Assembly (NCBI GenBank): GCA_021780015.1
Contig: JAJXZN010000116.1
Coordinates: 604 to 7,701 of the forward strand
DNA length: 7,098 nucleotides
Direction: 5' to 3'
Origin: Pseudomonadota bacterium
GTDB lineage: Bacteria > Pseudomonadota > Alphaproteobacteria > Rhizobiales > Beijerinckiaceae
Position numbers and translations under genes: made by a program. Position 1 is the first letter of the stretch. Every line of letters starts with the position of its first letter. Positions 1 to 5,353 of this stretch are shown piece by piece. Below the pieces are notes generated by a model that did not search any database, had not been told where the DNA came from, and worked only from the letters and a program-made list of their open reading frames with translations.

Positions 1-592
1 TCTCGTCCCGGCCGAGATTCCAAAGCTTGAAAATGCGCTCGCGCGCGGCGCCGATGCGCTTTGGCTCGCCGGCCGCTCTTCCGCGGTCGCGGATTGTCTG
101 CGCGCGGCGCGACAACTGCGCCCCGGCCGGCAGAAACTCTATGTCCACATCGAGTCGCACGGCGAAACGATCGAGCAAGACCTCGACGAACTGATCGCGG
201 CGGCGCCGGATGGGATCGTCCTGCCGGTCAGCCATGGCGCCGAGGTCGAGCATCTCGGCGTCAGGCTTGCCGTGCGGGAAGCCGAGCTGGGCCTTGAGGA
301 CGGGGCGACGCAGATCATCGGGCTGATCGCTGCGCCTGCCGCGATCTTTCAATTGAGGACGCTTGCCGCCACAAGCCGGCGCCTCGTGGCTCTTAGCTTC
401 GACGCTCGCGCATTTGCCAGCGCCCTCGGTGTGAGCGACGGGGACAGCGGCCCGCTCAATCTCGCCCGCCATCTCGCGGTGCTGGCCGCCAAGGCGGCTG
501 GAATTCCGGCATTGCTAATCGACGACGAAACGGAAAGCCTCGCCACGACGAAACGGGACGGATTTGATGGGATTGTGAGACGCGCGCCCTGA
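1..592 (+). CDS. HpcH/HpaI aldolase / citrate lyase beta-like protein, C-terminal part, divergent
   Basis: The gene is open from the left edge in the frame starting at base 2 and ends with TGA at 590-592; 196 residues are visible and the true start lies outside. The fold family is recognisable from LVPAEIPKLENALARGADAL at the left edge (compare the LFVPA..P....KAL..GADA start of CitE-like proteins), from PDGIVLPVSHGAEVEHL, from RRLVALSFDARAFASALGV, and from LARHLAVLAAKAAGIPAL. Family members cleave or form C-C bonds on acyl-CoA or keto acids in a metal-dependent TIM barrel. Here the usual IET glutamate is replaced (GLIAAPAAIFQL), the FGxxD aspartate is replaced (SFDARAF), and the protein stops at FDGIVRRAP without the usual C-terminal extension. 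A paralogue that has lost or changed its chemistry is inferred. It converges on the nitroreductase gene with an 11-bp gap. Family is fairly sure; function is not. Confidence 0.75.
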   Translation, partial: LVPAEIPKLENALARGADALWLAGRSSAVADCLRAARQLRPGRQKLYVHIESHGETIEQDLDELIAAAPDGIVLPVSHGAEVEHLGVRLAVREAELGLEDGATQIIGLIAAPAAIFQLRTLAATSRRLVALSFDARAFASALGVSDGDSGPLNLARHLAVLAAKAAGIPALLIDDETESLATTKRDGFDGIVRRAP

Positions 593-603
593 AGTTTCGT
601 TCG

Positions 604-1176
604 TCAAGCCCGGAAATCGGTAACGATCTCGGAAAGCTGCGGCCGCACACGGTCTTCTCGCGGCCCCGGATCGCGGCCGATGTGAATGAAGCCCGCGATC
701 TTCTCATGCTCGGCGAGGCCGAAACGTTTCAACACCGTCCGGTCGTAGCCGTACCATTCCGTCAGCCACGTGCTCGCAAAGCCGAGCGCATGGGCGGCGA
801 CTTCGAGATTGAAGCACACCGCCCCGGCGCAGAGTATCTGCTCCCATTCCGGAATTTTATGATGCGGTGCGGCGCGCGAGACGACGCCGATCACGAGTGG
901 CGCCAGGGCGAGACGCGCGCGCTCTTTTTCGAGATCGGCGCCGCCGGCTTCGGGATGCGCGGCGGCAAAAACCTCGGCAATGATCGCGCCGGCTTTCTCC
1001 CGCGCCTCGCCTTCGAAAACAATGAAACGAAACGGCACGAGCTTGCCATGGTCAGGGACGCGCGAGGCAAGCGTCAGAAGTAGGTCGCGCTCTGGTGGCG
1101 TCGGTCCGGGGCCCCTCAACAAGGCAGGCGGCGCCGAGCGCCGCTTACGCAGAAGATCGATCATGTCATTGTTCAA
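604..1176 (-). CDS. Nitroreductase family protein, YdjA type
   Basis: A flavin (FMN)-dependent NAD(P)H oxidoreductase of the small YdjA branch, cytoplasmic and normally a homodimer; the physiological substrate is unknown. From the TTG start the protein has 190 residues, close to the roughly 183 of E. coli YdjA. Visible family features are the FMN-phosphate motif RKRRSA near residues 10-15, PDHGKLVPFRF at 41-51 (equivalent to APDHKSMQPWRF in YdjA), the block HKIPEWEQILCAGAVCFNLE in the middle with the typical K-x-P-x-W-E-Q, and KIAGFIHIG followed by a GRDPGPR tail. Start choice: TTG at 1176-1174 has GGGAAAGG about 8 nt upstream. The first ATG (1164-1162, giving MIDLLRKRRS) lies about 20 nt from that sequence, so TTG is preferred, but ATG would leave all motifs intact. 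It is divergent from the secreted-protein gene and convergent with the aldolase-like gene. Confidence 0.9.
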   Translation of the reverse strand: MNNDMIDLLRKRRSAPPALLRGPGPTPPERDLLLTLASRVPDHGKLVPFRFIVFEGEAREKAGAIIAEVFAAAHPEAGGADLEKERARLALAPLVIGVVSRAAPHHKIPEWEQILCAGAVCFNLEVAAHALGFASTWLTEWYGYDRTVLKRFGLAEHEKIAGFIHIGRDPGPREDRVRPQLSEIVTDFRA

Positions 1177-1306
1177 GCCGGCAACCTTTCCCGTAGAATT
1201 CGGCGCCGCTCATTCGCATGGAACAGGCGGCGTTGCACGCGATTTTGCCTGTCCCCTCGGTGCGGGTCAGCCATCACAAAGCCGGATTCTCTGCTAGATT
1301 CCGCCG

Positions 1307-2278
1307 ATGAACTTGTTGCCGCGCCGCTTTGCGTTCGCCCTTCCCGCCCTCGTCCTTCATCTGAGCCTCGGCCTCTTCTCGCCGGCCCTTGCGCAAGACA
1401 ATGGCGATGCGATCGCGCCGATCATTCCGCCCGGCGGCCTGATGGCGCCGCGCCACGACAGCACGCCGCAGACGCCGCGTCATCCCTTGCTTCTGTCGGC
1501 ACTGCTGAGCGCGACCGATTTGCATCCGATCAGCGACGGCCTCAAATGGCGCGTCTTCGATGAAACGCTCGAAGCCGACGGTTCGCACAAGCTCGTCGCG
1601 GAATCGAACGAGGCCGCACCCTCGCTCTCTTTGCCGGACGGCACTTACATCGTCCATTGTGCGATGGGGCTCGCCGGCATGACACAGCGCGTCACCATGG
1701 CTGGCGCGCCGATGAGCGAGCGGCTCGTGCTCAATGCCTGCGGCCTGCGCATCGTGCCCATGCTTGGCGACCAGCCGATCAATCCGGCGAAATTGACGAT
1801 TTCGATCTATGTCCCCGCCCACAACAACGCCGAAGCCAAGCTCATCCTCTCCAAGGCGAGGGCCGGCGATATCATCGGCCTGCCGGAGGGCAATTATCAC
1901 GTGGTCTCGACTTTGCTCGACACGACCGGTGTCGGCTCGCTGGCACAGAATGGCATCGCCAACGCCACCAATTCGGTCGTCAGCGCAGACCTGCACGTGC
2001 AGGCAGGTAAACTGACGGATGCAACGCTGCGCCACCGCGCCGCCGTCATGACCTTGAAGCTCGTCAATGCGCCGGGCGGTGAGGCCCTCGCCAATTCGGC
2101 ATTCACGATCCTGACGCCGGGCGGCGACGTGATCCGCGAATTGATCGGCGCCTTCCCGTCCGTCGTCCTGGCCGAGGGCGAATATGTCGCTATCGCGCGG
2201 CATGGCGCCAAATCCTATCAGGCGACATTCAAAGTCGAATCGACGCATGACCACGATGTCGAGGTCATCGCCCGCTAG
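1307..2278 (+). CDS. Secreted protein of unknown function with three beta-sandwich-like repeats
   Basis: A 323-residue protein with a clear Sec signal peptide: RR near residue 6, a hydrophobic core at 8-25, and predicted cleavage after ALA at 29. The mature part starts with a proline-rich linker (about 30-60). After that the motif L-x-(D/E)-G-x-Y recurs three times: LPDGTY (109-114), LPEGNY (192-197) and LAEGEY (288-293). The first and last copies share the wider pattern PS-x-x-L...Y...(A/G)...V. This spacing resembles prealbumin or carboxypeptidase-regulatory-like beta-sandwich modules, so a periplasmic or surface-exposed repeat protein is inferred. Two cysteines (118 and 145) in the first module could form a disulphide. 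The C-terminus carries a small histidine/aspartate patch, STHDHD. No catalytic motif was recognised. Similar proteins are, to my memory, common in Bradyrhizobium relatives as hypotheticals. The ATG at 1307 puts the signal peptide at the N-terminus; its ribosome-binding site is weak. It stands alone, with a divergent neighbour upstream. Confidence 0.85.
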   Translation: MNLLPRRFAFALPALVLHLSLGLFSPALAQDNGDAIAPIIPPGGLMAPRHDSTPQTPRHPLLLSALLSATDLHPISDGLKWRVFDETLEADGSHKLVAESNEAAPSLSLPDGTYIVHCAMGLAGMTQRVTMAGAPMSERLVLNACGLRIVPMLGDQPINPAKLTISIYVPAHNNAEAKLILSKARAGDIIGLPEGNYHVVSTLLDTTGVGSLAQNGIANATNSVVSADLHVQAGKLTDATLRHRAAVMTLKLVNAPGGEALANSAFTILTPGGDVIRELIGAFPSVVLAEGEYVAIARHGAKSYQATFKVESTHDHDVEVIAR

Positions 2279-2305
2279 AGCACCTCCGCGGCGCGCAGAG
2301 CATGC

Positions 2306-2339
2306 AGACTTGATCGCCGCGCGCCGCTTCGCTAAGTCT
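2306..2339. repeat. Weak inverted repeat after the secreted-protein gene
   Basis: AGACTT at 2306-2311 is matched by AAGTCT at 2334-2339, separated by 22 GC-rich bases and followed by TCTTCTCC. It starts 28 bp after the stop codon of the secreted-protein gene, so it could be a weak transcription terminator separating that gene from the transporter operon. The stem is only six pairs and there is no proper T-tract, so this is tentative. Confidence 0.25.
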
Positions 2340-2365
2340 TCTCCTCGGCCGGCGTCGCCTTGCTG

Positions 2366-2385
2366 CCGTGCCGCAAGCCGCACGG
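2366..2385 (+). promoter_or_regulatory. Hairpin abutting the DUF3311 ribosome-binding site
   Basis: CCGTGC (2366-2371) can pair with GCACGG (2380-2385) around an 8-base loop. The 3' arm overlaps the first bases of the G-rich Shine-Dalgarno of the DUF3311 gene. All six pairs are Watson-Crick and five are G-C. It could modulate initiation of the transporter operon, or be a chance effect of high GC. Confidence 0.3.
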
Positions 2386-2392
2386 GGGGACG

Positions 2393-2563
2393 ATGAAATA
2401 TCTGCTTTTGACGTTGCCCTCGTTAGCGACTTTGCTCGTCCCGTTCTACAATGTCGCCGAGCCGCGGCTGTTCGGCTTTCCCTTCTTCTATTGGTTTCTC
2501 ATTGTCCTGATCCCGCTCTCGAGCCTCGTGACCTATCTTGTCTATAAAGGTGAGAAGCGGTGA
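2393..2563 (+). CDS. DUF3311 small membrane protein, partner of the symporter
   Basis: A 56-residue, two-helix inner-membrane protein of the DUF3311 family, found next to sodium:solute symporters of the MctP type and thought to be an accessory subunit; its exact role is not established. Helix 1 covers about residues 3-17 and helix 2 about 30-50. Between them is the family signature VPFYN...EPRLFGFPFFYW, and the protein ends in a short positively charged tail (YKGEKR). The start at ATG 2393 follows a strong purine-rich Shine-Dalgarno (GGGGGGA, 2384-2390) and gives the family's usual length; upstream in-frame non-ATG codons would add residues that do not fit the family. Its TGA stop overlaps the GTG start of the symporter gene (GTGA at 2560-2563), so the two are almost certainly cotranscribed and translationally coupled. 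A six-pair hairpin (2366-2385) touches the Shine-Dalgarno. Confidence 0.9.
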   Translation: MKYLLLTLPSLATLLVPFYNVAEPRLFGFPFFYWFLIVLIPLSSLVTYLVYKGEKR

Positions 2564-4110
2564 TCGACCATTTGAATTGGGCCGCAACTGCCGTCTTCAT
2601 CGGTTTTTTTCTTCTCGTCACGGTTCTCGGCTTCGTCGCGGCGCATTGGAAACGCGGCGACCTCAACGATCTCAATGAATGGGGCCTCGGCGGCCGCCGG
2701 TTTGGCGCCTGGGTCTCGTGGTTCCTGATCGGCGGCGATCTTTACACGGCCTATACCGTCATCGCCGTACCCTCCGTGCTCTATGCTGTCGGCGCCTATG
2801 GCTTCTTCGCCGTACCCTATACGATCATCATCTATCCGCTGCTCTATCTGACCTTTCCTCGGCTCTGGGCGGTCGCGCATCGCAAGAATTATTTGACCGC
2901 CAGCGATTACGTGCTCGGCCGGTACGGCAACCGATGGCTGGAACTCGCCGTCGCCTTCACCGGCATCCTCGCGACCATGCCCTATATCGCGCTGCAGCTC
3001 GTCGGCATGGAGCGGGTGATCGAGGCGCTAGGCTTCGAAGGCCGCGGGCTGATGAGCCACCTGCCGCTTACGGTCGCTTTCGTCATCCTGGCGCTTTACA
3101 CCTATCGCAGCGGTTTGCGGGCGCCGGCGATGATCGCCTTCGTCAAAGACATCATGATCTATATCTTCGTCATCGCCGCAATCGTCGTCATTCCGGCGAA
3201 GCTTGGCGGCTACGGCGCGATTTTCGATGCCGCGGGCGCGGCGCTGGCGAAAAAAGCCGCGTTGAGCGGCAGCAAGGCCGCTGCGGGCCTCTTGCTCACG
3301 CCGAAGCAGATCGTTCCCTTCATCACACTCGCGTTCGGATCGGGCCTCGCGGTGCTCATGTATCCGCACGCGATGACCGGGATGCTTTCGGCACGCAGCG
3401 GCAATACGATCCGCATCAATGCCGTCGCACTGCCGGCCTATTCGGTGATGCTCGCGCTGATCGCGTTGATGGGCTACATGGCGCTTGCCGTTGGCGTCCA
3501 TGTGAAGAATCCGCAGGATGCCGTGCCGCATCTCATCCTCAGCGTGTTTCCGGACTGGTTCGTCGGCTTCTGCTTCGCCGCCATTGCCATCGGCGCGCTC
3601 GTTCCCGCGGCGATCATGTCGATCGGCGCGGCCAACACCTTTACGCGCAACATCTGGAAGCCTTTCATTCACCCGGCGATGAACGCACAGGAAGAAGCGG
3701 TGATCGCCAAGCTGATGTCGCTGATCGTCAAGGTTGGCGCGCTCGCCTTCATTCTCTTCGTGCCGACCAAGTTCGCGCTTGATCTACAATTGCTTGGCGG
3801 CATGTGGATGGCGCAGATCTTTCCGGCGGTGATCTTCGGGCTCTATACGCGTTGGTTCAACGGCTGGGCCCTGCTCGCCGGCTGGGCGGCCGGCATGGTC
3901 ATCGGCACATGGCTGGCCTGGACGCCGGCGGCCTGGGTGCCGGTGCATAATGTTTTTGGATCAAGCTTCGCGGTCTATAACGGGATCACGGCGTTTCTTG
4001 CCAATGTGCTGGTTGCCGCCGTGTTGTCAGCGCTGCTGCCCAATACGGCGCGCGACGACACGCGCGCCGAAGATTATGCCGACCTGCCGGACGCCCAGCT
4101 CGCCGAATAG
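2560..4110 (+). CDS. mctP: Sodium:solute symporter, MctP-type monocarboxylate permease
   Basis: A 516-residue polytopic inner-membrane protein of the solute:sodium symporter (SSS) family. MctP of Rhizobium leguminosarum imports lactate, pyruvate and alanine; a similar monocarboxylate substrate range is inferred here, not shown. The N-terminal helix (about 8-30) is followed by the conserved block NEWGLGGRRFGAWVSWFLIGGD (40-60), then helices with YTAYTVIAVPSVLYAVGAYG (63-81), NYLTASDYVLGRYGNRWLEL (110-129), TYRSGLRAPAMIAFVKD (181-197), YPHAMTGMLSARS (268-280), and PAAIMSIGAANTFTRNIW (349-366), the region equivalent to the SSS sodium-site helix. About 13 transmembrane helices are expected; the tail (from about 495) is short, acidic and soluble. 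Start: GTG at 2560, with GGTGAG at 2549-2554 as ribosome-binding site inside the end of the DUF3311 gene. No MctSR-like two-component regulator is in view. The gene runs into the convergent small lipoprotein gene 15 bp later. Confidence 0.9.
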   Translation: MIDHLNWAATAVFIGFFLLVTVLGFVAAHWKRGDLNDLNEWGLGGRRFGAWVSWFLIGGDLYTAYTVIAVPSVLYAVGAYGFFAVPYTIIIYPLLYLTFPRLWAVAHRKNYLTASDYVLGRYGNRWLELAVAFTGILATMPYIALQLVGMERVIEALGFEGRGLMSHLPLTVAFVILALYTYRSGLRAPAMIAFVKDIMIYIFVIAAIVVIPAKLGGYGAIFDAAGAALAKKAALSGSKAAAGLLLTPKQIVPFITLAFGSGLAVLMYPHAMTGMLSARSGNTIRINAVALPAYSVMLALIALMGYMALAVGVHVKNPQDAVPHLILSVFPDWFVGFCFAAIAIGALVPAAIMSIGAANTFTRNIWKPFIHPAMNAQEEAVIAKLMSLIVKVGALAFILFVPTKFALDLQLLGGMWMAQIFPAVIFGLYTRWFNGWALLAGWAAGMVIGTWLAWTPAAWVPVHNVFGSSFAVYNGITAFLANVLVAAVLSALLPNTARDDTRAEDYADLPDAQLAE

Positions 4111-4125
4111 GCGGCACCAAACCGT

Positions 4126-4287
4126 CTAGCAGCCGGTCATAGTGACGTTGCTGTTGCAACGCATGGCCGAAAAACCATTCAGCGGCTGCGCCGGCGTCGA
4201 CGAAGAACTCGAGACCGAAGGCAGCGCGAGCGGCCCGCATCCAGCAAGCCCAAGCAGGAGAAGGGCCAGTGCGATCCGTTTGAGCAT
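4126..4287 (-). CDS. Very small lipoprotein (53 residues)
   Basis: A short gene that length cut-offs would miss. It reads ATG at 4287-4285 to TAG at 4128-4126, giving MLKRIALALLLLGLAGCGPL followed by a serine-rich stretch and ending AMRCNSNVTMTGC. The start is a textbook lipoprotein signal peptide: LKR, a leucine/alanine core, then the lipobox LAGC with the lipidated cysteine at residue 17. The mature peptide would be only 37 residues: a Ser/Pro linker (23-35) and a C-terminal segment with two cysteines, C44 and C53 (the last residue), able to form one disulphide loop. GGGAG lies 7 nt upstream of the ATG, and an AT-rich tract (ATAAATTTAAACTT) precedes it. The glycine after the lipidated cysteine is not an inner-membrane retention signal, so outer-membrane anchoring is inferred. 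It converges on mctP with a 15-bp gap. Function unknown; no family recognised. Confidence 0.7.
   Translation of the reverse strand: MLKRIALALLLLGLAGCGPLALPSVSSSSSTPAQPLNGFSAMRCNSNVTMTGC
4146..4161. repeat. Stem-loop at the mctP / lipoprotein convergence
   Basis: CGTTGC (4146-4151) and GCAACG (4156-4161) are perfect inverted copies around the tetraloop TGTT. It lies 36 bp beyond the mctP stop and inside the last codons of the small lipoprotein gene. It may help 3'-end formation of the mctP mRNA, but there is no T-tract directly after it. Confidence 0.35.
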
Positions 4288-4309
4288 TTCCGCACTCCCA
4301 AGTTTAAAT
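4280..4309 (+). promoter_or_regulatory. Candidate sigma-70-like promoter for the cobS leader
   Basis: TTGAGC at 4280-4285 (compare TTGACA) is followed after 17 or 18 bases by TTTAAA/TTAAAT (4303-4309; compare TATAAT) within an AT-rich island that stands out in a GC-rich region. Transcription starting around 4316 would give a 5' leader of roughly 210 nt before the preferred cobS start. The -35 lies inside the start of the divergent lipoprotein gene. Alphaproteobacterial promoters are hard to call by eye, so confidence is low. Confidence 0.3.
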
Positions 4310-4389
4310 TTATCGTGACTGAGGACTATGGCCGAGCGGTCATGGACTCGCTAGCGCATCGAAGACACACCGCTTGCAGGCGATATGGC

Positions 4390-4428
4390 CAAAAAGAGGC
4401 GCAGCTTCGCGCGTACTCTTTTTGTTTT
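4390..4428 (+). terminator. Terminator-like hairpin in the cobS leader
   Basis: CAAAAAGAG (4390-4398) pairs perfectly with CTCTTTTTG (4416-4424). Inside, GCGC (4399-4402) pairs with GCGC (4409-4412) around the loop AGCTTC, leaving a three-base bulge (GTA, 4413-4415). A further TTTT follows at 4425-4428. The A-tract on one side and T-tract on the other resemble a bidirectional intrinsic terminator. On the plus strand it sits about 100 bp before the preferred cobS start, downstream of a possible promoter, so it could attenuate cobS, end a short leader RNA, or stop readthrough from mctP. The plus-strand reading is the one with the better T-tract. Confidence 0.45.
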
Positions 4429-4527
4429 CGCTTCTCGCCGCAATACGCGTCTTTGCCGACTATCGCGACGGTGAAGGGCCGCCAGATGGCGCTCGACAAA
4501 ACAGGGGCCTCGCAGGAGACTGCCGGG

Positions 4528-5325
4528 ATGAACCTGCCCGATGTGCGTGAAGTCCTGACCGACTTGGCGAGCGACCTCTTGGCTTGCCTGCGTTTCTATT
4601 CGCGGCTGCCCATTCCGCCTCTCGGTTTCGAACGCAATCCGCATGGTGCGGAAATATCCGCCCGCGTAAAAATGCTGCCCTTCGCCGGGGCGCTGATTGG
4701 CGCGGTCGCGGCCCTCCTCATGGTGCTTGCGACGCAAATCGGGTTGCCGGTGCAACTCGCCGCGGTCTTCGCGATCGTCACGCTCATCGTCGTCACCGGC
4801 GCGTTCCACGAGGACGGTCTGGCCGATTTTGCCGATGCGATGGGAGGCAACGCACCGGAACAGCGTCTCGCCATCATGAAGGACAGCCGGATCGGCAGCT
4901 TCGGAACGCTGGCGCTTATGACGAGCCTCTTGCTGCGGATTTTCAGCGTCGCAATCGTGGCGCGGCACAATCTGCTGCTGGCCGCTCTGGTGCTGATCGC
5001 GACCGCCGCCGTCTCGCGTACGCTGGCGCTTCTACCGCTTGTCCTGTTGCCGCCGGCCCGAATGGAAGGCGCGGGCTTCTCCGCCAGAAGCGATCAGCCG
5101 CCGCTGCGCATCGCGGCACTCGCGGCTTTCGTTCTGAGCTTGCTGCCATGGCTCGCGGGCGCGAGCCTTGGGCGCATTCTCACCGGGCTGCTGCTCAGCA
5201 TTTTGGGCGCTTACGGCGTGACGGCTTTGGCCCGGCGGCTCATCGGCGGCCAGACCGGCGATGTTGCCGGCGCCGCCCAGCAGGCCGCGGAAATCGCGGC
5301 CTATCTCGTTTTCGCGGCGCGGTGA
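4528..5325 (+). CDS. cobS: Adenosylcobinamide-GDP ribazoletransferase (cobalamin synthase)
   Basis: CobS (CobV in the aerobic pathway naming) joins adenosylcobinamide-GDP to alpha-ribazole or its 5'-phosphate, the lower-ligand attachment step of cobalamin assembly, in the inner membrane. From ATG 4528 the protein has 265 residues, the family's normal size. It shows the N-terminal LRFYSRLPIP (21-30), LPFAGALIG (50-58), the metal/substrate motif GAFHEDGLADFADAMGG (91-107), RLAIMKDSRIGSFGTLAL (113-130), and the C-terminal RLIGGQTGDVAGAAQQAAEIA. Several hydrophobic helices separate these. ATG 4528 has AGGAGA 8 nt upstream; an alternative ATG at 4486 (14 more residues) has GAAGGG 7 nt upstream. 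The frame is open back to 4315, but that part does not resemble CobS. No other cob gene is in the window, and the gene converges on the nlpD-like gene with a 28-bp gap. No cobalamin riboswitch was recognised upstream. Confidence 0.95.
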   Translation: MNLPDVREVLTDLASDLLACLRFYSRLPIPPLGFERNPHGAEISARVKMLPFAGALIGAVAALLMVLATQIGLPVQLAAVFAIVTLIVVTGAFHEDGLADFADAMGGNAPEQRLAIMKDSRIGSFGTLALMTSLLLRIFSVAIVARHNLLLAALVLIATAAVSRTLALLPLVLLPPARMEGAGFSARSDQPPLRIAALAAFVLSLLPWLAGASLGRILTGLLLSILGAYGVTALARRLIGGQTGDVAGAAQQAAEIAAYLVFAAR

Positions 5326-5353
5326 GCGTCCGACAATTTCTGCCTCCGGCGCG

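Noticed and set aside
1218..1310. A 30-codon plus-strand frame (MEQAALHAIL...) whose TGA overlaps the ATG of the secreted-protein gene (ATGA).
   Set aside because: No ribosome-binding site upstream, no recognisable composition or motif, and such overlaps arise easily by chance; kept out of the gene list.
1274..2383. A 369-residue minus-strand open frame opposite the secreted-protein gene.
   Set aside because: It is a high-GC antisense shadow: low-complexity Arg/Asp/Gly composition and no domain, while the plus strand has a signal peptide and repeats.
2679..3782. A 367-residue plus-strand frame inside mctP.
   Set aside because: An Arg-rich out-of-frame shadow; the mctP frame carries clear transporter motifs along the same stretch.
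3986..4240. An 84-residue minus-strand frame overlapping the end of mctP and the small lipoprotein gene.
   Set aside because: It lies in a different frame from the lipoprotein, lacks a signal or motif, and mostly covers mctP coding sequence.
4315..4485. N-terminal extension of cobS to the first start codon of the open frame.
   Set aside because: The extra 57 residues do not resemble CobS N-termini and overlap the terminator-like hairpin; later ATGs have good ribosome-binding sites.
4288..4485. Cobalamin riboswitch upstream of cobS.
   Set aside because: I looked for the conserved cobalamin-riboswitch boxes (for example GCCACTG) and did not see them; a covariance-model scan would settle it.
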